NCBI GenBank assembly: GCA_040954595.2
Contig: CM082579.2
Location: 2,418,001-2,482,000 of the forward strand
Direction: 5' to 3'
From: Balanoglossus misakiensis
Taxonomy: Eukaryota; Hemichordata
Length of the DNA: 64,000 nt
Made by a program: the position numbers and the translations under genes. Each line of letters opens with the position of its first letter. Within the stretch, counting starts at the first letter, position 1. This document shows positions 53,201-61,336 of the stretch, one piece after another. The notes under the pieces were generated by a model. It saw nothing but the letters and a program-made list of their open reading frames with translations. It had not been told where the DNA came from and ran no database searches.

Positions 53201-56200
53201 TTCAATAATATTGGCAGAAAATGGGGGCCCGTTAATGGTTCTTGAAGTGGGCAAACTTGTTCGTTTATTCAAAAATCTCTAATTTGTATTCAGTATACAC
53301 ACTAGGGATATTTCATTTGTGATAAATACTCGCGTAGAGTGTCTGAAACGTGGCAATATTTAAACACTACCTTTCTTTTTAAGTTTGCGCGTGTTTGTTA
53401 TACATTACCCTGGTACTGTGTACAGAGCATTTAGTCGTATCTAATTTAGACTGAGAGGTGATGATGGATGTTTTGAAAATAGTAAGCAGGTCATACCCCA
53501 CGATTGACACCCGCCATACATTATAATATTTTCATCTCTAAGTCAGGATGGAAAGACAGGAGTAGCCATTGACATTCACCAATCATTTGCGTAGGAGATA
53601 CATTGCACTTATCGACCAAGCTCATGGCACCTGCCGAAAAGTTTGAATGTAGACACACGCCTTTTATACAGAAACCTTTATACGCTTGCAAGAGAGATAG
53701 ATATGAATTTCTGTCTGCAAATCTTTATATGTTAACACGAATGTTGTTGTTGCATAAAATATGATAAATCATTTGTGAAAGAGGATTATGAAAAATGACA
53801 AATTATTATAAAATCCGGATATGGAATAAGACTAATTATTTATTTCTCTACGACAAATCATACTCATGCTATGGATTATTGGCAAATTTAATATATTTTC
53901 CTGTAGATGGTAAGAAATTATGTGCATATGAAGTCTTTTGCGCTCTAAAATAATGTTGAGGGTTTGAAATTAATTTCCTCGAGTTGAAAGGATAATTTAA
54001 ATCTTAAGCTGCTTCAGGAGCGTATGTGCTGTGGTGTTAATAAATAAGAGATCCATTCAATATCACCACATTTTAAAATCCATTTTGAGTGTACAATTGT
54101 GTATTTTCTTCCAGCAATTCCTTATGTTGAAGTTGCAAGGGGGAAACCTGCGTGGCAGAGCTCAACTAAAGGCGCCGAAGCTAATATGGCCGTGGATGGA
54201 GAGACGACAGACGATTACTACTATCTCGGCGGTATTGGTTGGTGTTCCCACACTCGCAATAGATACAACTCGTGGTGGATGGTCGATCTCCAGAGGTCGT
54301 ATCTGATACGGAGGATAAATATCACTAACAGGGCAGATTGCTGTGGTAAGTTTTGGTATAACTGCACCATTGTGCAGGTTCGGAATAATCCTACCGTGTG
54401 GCGTTACAGATCACAACGGGGTCAGGATGCAAAGGTTGGCAAGTGGTTAAACCAAGCCTTAAGTGTGATATACTGGTATAGCATGGTAGAGCAGCATATG
54501 GTTTATGCATCAATTAGTTTTTCAATTCAGACACTACTTCTAGAATATTAAAAAATCACTTTTACAAGAGTGACGGGTCGGACTGTCGCATGGCACGTAA
54601 AAACAGTGTCGTTCAGAATTTCCGATATTACCACTGATGTAATATCTGCATTAAATGAAGCAGTCGACTTTTACTGTCTCTTAAACACGTCAATAATCAA
54701 TCATACGCGATTTGCACATCGGGATAGTTCATTTATTAGATGCGTCACAATTTATGGGTGAAAGATTTCGACTCAATCATAGGCAAACCCATCTGGAAAT
54801 AAGATGACATAAAATAGCACGTTCTGTTCTTTTGATGGGTATTCGACCTCTCATGTTTAGCAAAATTTCAAGTGATCAAACCTCTGCAAATTTCCAATTT
54901 ATTGAAGTAAATTTTTCTCTAAGCTGAATTTGTGATGTAACTAAATGGTCAGTATGAGATCATGTATACTAGTAGTGGAGGGGAAACTTTTCAGTCCTAA
55001 AAACTCATCACGTCAACACAAACATTACTTTCGTTCCTTTCGACTCAATGGTGATATTGTGTAGAAATCGATTTATTATTACTATTATTATTATTATTAT
55101 TTTCAGAACATAGGCTCCTTTCATCCGAGGTCAGAGTTGGATTATCGAGTGTCATGGCGAATAACGACGTCTGTGGAGGAATCATTACGGCCAGTACGTT
55201 GAACCAAACAACAGGCAGTCAAGTGCTGCTCGACTGTCACAGCATATTCGGTCGCTTTGTTAGCATACGCAGAACAGACGACAACAAGTACGCCTTGAAT
55301 CTTTGCGAGGTCCAAGTCTATGCCGAAGATCCAGGTAATTTAGTTGGAATACAGTAGATAAACAAGCATGCCTTCTTTATAGATATATGTTCTTACAGAG
55401 TAATTATCTTTTAAAAGTGTACCTATAACTATCCAAGTGGACTCTGAACATAACGGTACATCATCATCATCGTAATAAAAATAATCTCATTTTGTGTAGA
55501 ATGGGACGCAGTCTTTTTAGGTGTTGGTCGGTCGGGGGTAAACCTGCATGAAATGTGGTTGAATGGAACAGCGGTCGGTAGCAGATCGGACATAAGCAAC
55601 AACAGTACTCAAAACTATCTTAATGAAGCCATTAATAAGTGGGCCAACCTTTACGTGAAATATGTGAGTAAATGTGTTTTTTTCTATTTCAATGTCCCAT
55701 TGTGTGACAAGTTCTTATTTTAAAAAGAAGTTTGAGAGAACGCTGTTGAATGAGATTACTTTTCAATAAAACACTCAGATTTGTTTGTTGCTATTGATGG
55801 AACTTCGGATTATATTCTACTCTTTTCATTTTGAGTTGAATACCGAAACCGATTGCACGTGTACACTTAATCATCAGCGCGGCTCTTTCAGTCCCCAGCG
55901 GTGTTCGATGAAAAGAAGGTGCCGTGAAAGAAACCTTCGCCGAGCAGTTGTAGTCGCACGCAACACGTACTCCCCTTATTAAGGCCATACTGAAGGGTTC
56001 AGATTTTCATGGCAACCTTCGCTTAGGGCAAGCTATTTAAATGTAGTTACGATAACCTTGCCTATCTTTACCCAATTCCCATAAATTCTTTATGGCCAAA
56101 TAAATGCACAATTTACAACACAGTCGAAACCATATGAAATAGAAGATACTGATGTATTGTAACGCCGTCATTGTGCCTATAAGAGGCTGTATGGTAAGAA

Positions 56201-57336
56201 AATGAGATGTCAAACCAGAATCCAATTATCTTAAACATCACTGATTGACAGTCACTTAAGAAAGATCTAAAAAAATTGTATTGTGGTCTTTTCAAGGTGA
56301 AGCTGTCTCTCTTCAAGGACAACGTAGAAGTAGCCAGCATCTTGTTCGATGGAAACAACAGCACAAAGACAAATTGGTTTACGTCAGACCGCATTATTGC
56401 GTCAAGTTGGGCAGACCTGACCAATGAAACTGTGGCATACATGAATATCGGAGGGAATTCTGGGTAAGGTCATCTGAAGGTTGTTTTTAAGCTTTGAGTA
56501 TTTGCGGGTCTGTGTAAGCATCTTGATTTTCAATACGACGGATAAGGGGTCGATAACGAGTTTCCAAAAGTGTCATAGTAGTGGCGTTCCACTGTTTAAA
56601 CGACACGAAAAACAATCATCGATCCTTCAAACACCAAACAGTCAGTCAACGCTATGTGGTAATTAAATGAATGGTTTCTTACCAACAAATTGTACTTAGA
56701 ATGTAATTAGACTTCGCAATTAACGCAATAAATTCCAGACACGTATCTACTGATAAATGGACTTCGAGTAATTTAAAAGGTTATAATTAAAACTACGTTA
56801 ATGAAATGACTTTACCAGAAAATGCTCTCACTTATCAGAAAATGATTAACTTTATACAATTATCTCTCACTACACCACCACAAGGAATGAAGGGTTCATG
56901 TTACACGAATCGAATGTCACCAACTGCTTGGCACAATCGGGGTGGATCGTTATCTTGGAAGATACCACTACGGGGTGTGACTGGAAAACCCCATATTCAG
57001 ACACATCTGCTATACTGTACAGCACTGAACAGACATCCACAGACTGGAATACACCAGGTGATATAGCATTCCCTTATTTAAAACCATGCAAATGAGTGGC
57101 CCAGAATTTCTGTGTACATTGTTAGATGTAACTCAGTTTATTGCAGACAGGAATCGAAATACTTATCAGTATTTTAGCAGAAATAAGGATGTCATATTTG
57201 AATTTGGTTCACAGTAAATGACAAGTAATAGTCATGCACTGGTCTACGGTATATGACAGATAACATAGCTGGTTTTTTTCTTTTAGCAAAGGAAGAAGCT
57301 GACATCATGATCATATACTTGTATTATGTCTATTGA
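50159..57336 (+). CDS. Secreted PAN-EGF-F-type lectin protein with unnamed C-terminal domain (9 exons)
   Basis: Exons: 50159-50231, 50357-50607, 52596-52743, 54115-54345, 55107-55334, 55500-55663, 56297-56463, 56885-57057, 57287-57336. All phases match; 1485 nt, 494 aa plus stop. Order: signal peptide (1-24), PAN/apple domain with six Cys (26-108), EGF-like domain (109-157), F-type lectin (fucolectin/FTP) domain (about 162-308), and a C-terminal domain (311-494) I cannot name. The lectin domain keeps the fucose-binding set H203, R230, D232, R237 and the adjacent cysteines C233-C234. F-type lectins bind L-fucose and act in innate recognition or fertilisation in animals; PAN and EGF modules mediate protein or glycan contacts. 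Expected to be extracellular; no transmembrane segment seen. The start has a good context (AACATGG). The C-terminal domain has about five N-glycosylation regions. Confidence 0.9.
50245..50257. repeat. C13 homopolymer in lectin intron 1
   Basis: Thirteen C, 13 bp downstream of the exon 1 donor. Confidence 0.9.
50357..50607 (+). CDS. Lectin gene exon 2: PAN/apple domain
   Basis: Acceptor ttttgaccag, donor ttg|gtcagt; phase 1 in, phase 0 out. Codes a compact domain with Cys at 42, 59, 63, 69, 81 and 97. The motif LLSCGHLCMNTPGCASINY then GICEL matches the PAN/apple core C..xC......C.SFNY....C.L. The whole domain sits in one exon. Confidence 0.88.
52596..52743 (+). CDS. Lectin gene exon 3: EGF-like domain
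   Basis: Acceptor ttattcttccag, donor aaag|gtaatg; phase 0 in, 1 out. Six EGF cysteines at 115, 119, 125, 144, 146 and 155 with the terminal CDCIDGYRGLRC pattern. An extra seventh Cys (131) sits in the long third loop. Confidence 0.9.
54115..54345 (+). CDS. Lectin gene exon 4: F-type lectin domain, first half
   Basis: Acceptor tattttcttccag, donor tgtg|gtaagt, phase 1 at both ends. Codes VEVARGKPAWQSS (the family start NVAxGKPAxQSS), AVDG, WCSHT, SWWMVDLQRSYLIRRINITN and RADCC. Contains the fucose ligands H203, R230 and D232. F5/8 type C (discoidin) is the related alternative, but WCSHT, the RAD triplet and CC identify the F-type subfamily. Confidence 0.94.
55073..55103. repeat. (TTA)n microsatellite forming a splice acceptor tract
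   Basis: ATT/TTA triplets run into the tttcag acceptor of the next exon, so the repeat supplies its pyrimidine-rich tract. Confidence 0.92.
55107..55334 (+). CDS. Lectin gene exon 5: F-type lectin domain, second half
   Basis: Acceptor ttattttcag, donor ccag|gtaatt, phase 1 at both ends. Begins HRLLSSEVRVG, contains LLDCHSIFGRFVSIRR, and ends LNLCEVQVYAEDP, the family's closing strand (LTLCEVxVYG). Its second residue, R237, completes the sugar-binding motif begun in exon 4. Confidence 0.93.
55500..55663 (+). CDS. Lectin gene exon 6: C-terminal domain, part 1
   Basis: Acceptor tcattttgtgtag, donor tat|gtgagt; phase 1 in, 0 out. Codes WDAVFLGVGRSGVNLHEMWL and NGTAVGSRSDI, then an Asn-rich stretch. 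Not a family I can name. Confidence 0.82.
56297..56463 (+). CDS. Lectin gene exon 7: C-terminal domain, part 2
   Basis: Acceptor ggtcttttcaag, donor ctgg|gtaagg; phase 0 in, 2 out. Codes VKLSLFKDNVEVASILFDG, then NWFTSDRIIASSWADLTNET, a beta-rich pattern. Two sequon regions (NNST, NET). Confidence 0.82.
56885..57057 (+). CDS. Lectin gene exon 8: C-terminal domain, part 3
   Basis: Acceptor accaccacaag, donor ccag|gtgata; phase 2 in, 1 out. Codes ESNVTNC, GWIVILEDTTTGCDW and ILYSTEQTSTDWNTP. The only two cysteines of the domain (435 and 452) are here and could pair. Confidence 0.8.
57287..57336 (+). CDS. Lectin gene exon 9: C-terminus
   Basis: Acceptor tttttttcttttag, phase 1, fifteen codons (EADIMIIYLYYVY) then TGA. 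The hydrophobic end reads as a last beta strand of the domain; at this length it is not a convincing membrane anchor. Confidence 0.75.
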
Positions 57337-58196
57337 AGACGGCAAAGCTGATCAACTTGTCTTTGCCAAGAATCCAAGATGCACGTCAAGTTATGGTATT
57401 ACTGTAGACCATAAAGGTTTATTGCAATACAGGATGCTTTCAATGCAGTGGAATCATCTTGACATGGGCGGTGGCACATTTCGCCACACGTGATGAATCT
57501 GGCCAAAGACACCTGGCAAAGCAAGGACGTGTTTTCAGCCTTGCCTATACGTACATTACGCACACAGAATGGTGTCAGTATGCAACTAGCAGGATCCGAA
57601 AAATTTTACAAGTGTGCATTGTGCAAGTACGAGAGGCGCGTTTAAGGATGTAGTGTTTTCAAGTGGAAATGGCGGCTAATTACTTTTATCTGCGAGGATC
57701 TATGATCTTTGAGAGGTCGCCGAAATTCTACTGAAGACAGAGAATGAAACTTTCGACGACAGCGGGCGCCCTAGTAATTACTTCATTGCACCAGGTTTTC
57801 AAAAGTTCAACATTGGTTTCTTTTTTACACTACAACATTATAATGAACACTAAATGATACATAGTACCCTCAGAAATGGAAATTGTCATATGGAAACGTT
57901 TAATAGTTAAATTAGTTTGTACGGACATTTTGATTATTTGGGAGGAAATCAAATCCCATCTTTTAATTTTCATCGTAATGTTTGTATATATGGTACGACT
58001 GAAGCAGTCTTTTAGATATCACTGAGAATTGTTTGTCTTTTTTATTACGCCATTTGTCCAGACCAGTACACCAACGAGCACCAAAAGAAGCGAGTTTGAC
58101 GTATCTGTATGTGATTTTTGGGTGTTTGTCTTCACGTTACGTTAATAAAAAAAATCCTTGTGAGAATATGCCACTGCAAATATCATGATTATGTAC
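57337..58196. other. Lectin gene 3' flank
   Basis: Likely 3' UTR and downstream sequence; no further exon recognised. The first AATAAA I see is at 58144, close to a transposon. Confidence 0.5.
58144..58149 (+). promoter_or_regulatory. Candidate poly(A) signal of the lectin gene
   Basis: AATAAA about 810 bp past the stop codon, followed by A-rich then GT-containing sequence. Weak evidence. Confidence 0.25.
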
Positions 58197-58284
58197 CAGG
58201 GGTTTCACTAAAATTTGAAGTAGAGGGCCATATTGGCAAAGTAGGGGGCCAATTATGCGGGGCCGGGGACATGTTGACCTTTGA

Positions 58285-58334
58285 CCCCCCCCCCAATCAT
58301 GTTGACCTTTGACCCCCCCCCCCCCCCCCCCCCC
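58285..58334. repeat. Duplicated unit with C10 and C22 tracts
   Basis: The unit catgttgacctttgac plus poly-C occurs twice in a row; the C tracts are 58285-58294 and 58313-58334. Confidence 0.9.
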
Positions 58335-58610
58335 ATTCTACACACAAACACATACACACAAACTCATATGATTTCACTTCAGACACCTTTTATTACAGCA
58401 CTAGTCAATCAAATCCAAAGTCACTATCAGGGTCTGAATCCTCTGATGGTAAATCCAAAACACATGCACTTGTTATTCTAGTTTAACAAATCATTTAAAG
58501 GCTTTTGACTGTGATAGTACACATTTCAATGGCCTCCCCATGAAGACCTAGTAAAACAAATTTTCCCAAATCATTTAGCATATTTGGCTAAAATGTAAGT
58601 GATCTCCGCT

Positions 58611-58623
58611 CCCCCCCCCCCCC
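58611..58623. repeat. C13 homopolymer
   Basis: Thirteen consecutive C on the plus strand, inside the CAGGG element. Confidence 0.9.
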
Positions 58624-59263
58624 TCGGCCGTAAAAACTGAACGGTCCCTAAAGCAATGATTTCTGTCCTGATAAAATCGACAAATTACTGATGGAAAAAA
58701 CTGTTCTGCTGCTGAAAAAAACACAAAAAACGCCTGCCTTTTTTTATTCTTTTTGACATCACTAATTGCCCTGAACATCGATCTCACGGGTGTCTGCCGC
58801 GGCCGTCTGTAGACGCGCGGACACATGGCATGACCTCTAACAAAAGTTGCTACATCTTTTGTCAAGTTTTAGATATTTTGTTGCGACCGGAACGCTGAGA
58901 TGCGTTAGTTGTTGCAATTTGTGCGTTACTACGTCAATGATACTATTTATAGGACGCCTGTCTAAAGATAACTGGTGCGCCGAGTGAAATGGGCAACGCG
59001 TACTGTTTCACGATCCGGTGAAATGCGATCGTGACTCGCGATTTTCCAGGAGTTTCAAGGAGAAATTTTGAATTTCTAGGAGATTTCAGGAGTTTCCAGG
59101 AGGGGTTTCAAATTCCAGGAGCGTACGAACCCTTATTTATGAGCGTGAAAGAGTATACAAATAAAAATAACCCTAATGGGTTAAGGAAAAGTAGACGGCC
59201 AGTTCAGTGCAAGTACCCGGCCAATTGGCCGGTGGCCGGCGCTTAGCGAAAACCCTGATGTAC

Positions 59264-61272
59264 GTTTCCCCTGTATTTTCAAATGGCACAGTTTGATGTT
59301 GTCTATAACGGTCAAATTTGCAGAGGAATTCTCACTATGAGCTTTAGAAAGCAAATCGTTGTAGATCAACACGTAATCTACTCAGTCAAGTTGTCCGTTG
59401 GTTGAAGCCCTGGAAATTAACAGTGAAATGCGCGGCATACCATGGGCGGGTGTTTAAATCTTTAAATAATCTGATGTGATGGCGGCCTTAGGGTGAAAGG
59501 TAATGGGACACATTAGAATACTTTGCATATTTCTGAAAAAAGGGCGAAGATGGCGCGAGAGAGCATGTCTTGAACCGACGTGTTACGATCAGTGGCATCC
59601 CCCGCAGGAAGTGGGGGCTGGATGTGGTATGTGCATGCTCGGATACTCCAGACGTTACTCCAGACAAAGAACTGAGACAGAGAAGACGAATTGATTTTCC
59701 GTCGCTTAAATTGCAGACCACAGAAGATAATTGAGGTAGGTACGCCAGACCTAACATAGTGACACGACCCAAAAAAGTTCTATCCTGCACCCCTTCTAAA
59801 TACCAGCATTACTAATCACTTGTTTGGACCGATACCTGATAAATCTTCGTTTTGCAGTGAAAATGTATACCCGCTTAATGTTGCAACGTTAAACGTCTCA
59901 CGTTACGGTAGAACCGGCTCCTTTTCAAGAAACGTTTGGAAATAATTCACAGCAATGCTGAACGTCTGGGGTCATTAATTAACGTCGCTTTCTGTTCCAG
60001 CATTTATTGAATTAGTTCAACGACGTCTTGATTGTAAGAAATGACGCACAAATCTCGCAGAATGTGTTAGTGTTGACGATTGTTAGTGTTTAATTTAGCC
60101 CTCAATTGCTTCGAGGGGCCAGTTAATCCATTTTGGTCATTAACATATCAGTCCGAGAGTCTCCATAGATTTTTACCTGCCAAATACAGTGCCAAATCGG
60201 ATCGCATTTCATCAAGAGGCAAACCAATTGTGTATATTAATTATTATGTAAGCCTTCTGGTATCCAGCCTATAGGTCAAGTTTGCATGAAGTAACTACTA
60301 GAATGTTTGCCCGTCAAACTCCAAAAGAAAGATGGCGAGGCGCCCAACGTCAACCAGATATTCCGCAGCTAGTGCCTGTCAGGAAGAGCACCAATTATAG
60401 CCGCAAACGCGTCCACCAAGCTCAGCGTTTTACCCATAGGCGTGTCCTTGATCAAACATGATTTTTACACCATGATTCATGCACCAACGCCCAGGTACCA
60501 GAATGACGAGGAAAGCACTTCAGCTGCGGGGGGTCCCTTAAATTCAGCGGAAATGCCAGTTAGATACGTAATATGAAATCAACAACATATTACATGTTTT
60601 TAAGTTCGAAATGTCATGGAGTAAAAAAATAATTATGACCCTGAAACCTGTGTGGGGTAACTAGGTGCAGTATTAATAGGACACTCCCTGTATGTGAATT
60701 TGTAAAGTTTGCGTGACGATTATCCAATTTAACCACGGAAGCTCCACAGACGTGTCCATGAAAGAGTGACCTGACAAGAAACCATATAATTTCACTGCCA
60801 ATCAGCTGATAATTTAAATGTAAACGCATGCACGCTATACCGTACATATCGGTGGAGTGGGTGTCTATCTCAGAATGATACAACTGCGCGTTAAGTTCAA
60901 AGTTCAAAGTCCAGCACCTTTTGTGATTGAAACCAGATGGTGTATATATATGCACTAAATCATTCCACGAAAACAGTGCAGAGTTCAAAAGAGGTTGCTA
61001 AAATCGCATAGCAGCCGGGGCTCTGTTGAGTCTGTCTTCATTTAATACGCACACACCCAACCCTCTGCCCTAAACCTACTTGATACGCAGATATTCTTAA
61101 TCACAGAAGATAAATCATCATTGAAGTAATAGCACATTATGACCGACAAAGAATCCAAAGAAATATAATATTTCAAATACGACAGTTATGAAAAAATGGA
61201 TTTAGATTAGATAAAGATTTATATCATTTACAAAATGAATTCCGTTTTGGGTTTCAGCTTTGAGAAGTTACC
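59264..61272. other. Intergenic stretch without recognisable genes
   Basis: No exon recognised on either strand. The end of this stretch must hold the promoter and 5' UTR of the LDLRa gene; tttgggtttcag just before its start codon could be a 5'-UTR splice acceptor. Confidence 0.5.
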
Positions 61273-61336
61273 ATGGCAACATTCATTTGGTATTTTTCAC
61301 TGATCGCTGTGATGCTTTGCTGTGTCTCTGAGATTG
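61273..61336 (+). CDS. LDLRa gene exon 1: signal peptide
   Basis: ACCATGG start; MATFIWYFSLIAVMLCCVSE is a clear signal peptide; donor attg|gtaagt, phase 1. Confidence 0.9.

Larger units (their letters stand above)
58197..59257. mobile_element. Non-autonomous DNA transposon, CAGGG ends, 6-bp TSD
   Basis: Left end CAGGGGTTTCACTAA and the reverse complement of the right end, CAGGGTTTTCGCTAA, match at 13 of 15 positions. Both ends are flanked directly by ATGTAC (58191-58196 and 59258-59263), a 6-bp target duplication. Just inside both ends are GGCC-rich segments. The interior holds C10, C22 and C13 tracts, a duplicated atgttgacctttgac unit and degenerate ccaggagttt repeats near 59045-59105; no transposase is recognisable. 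CAGGG ends recall hAT elements, which normally make 8-bp duplications, so the superfamily is unsure. Confidence 0.75.
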
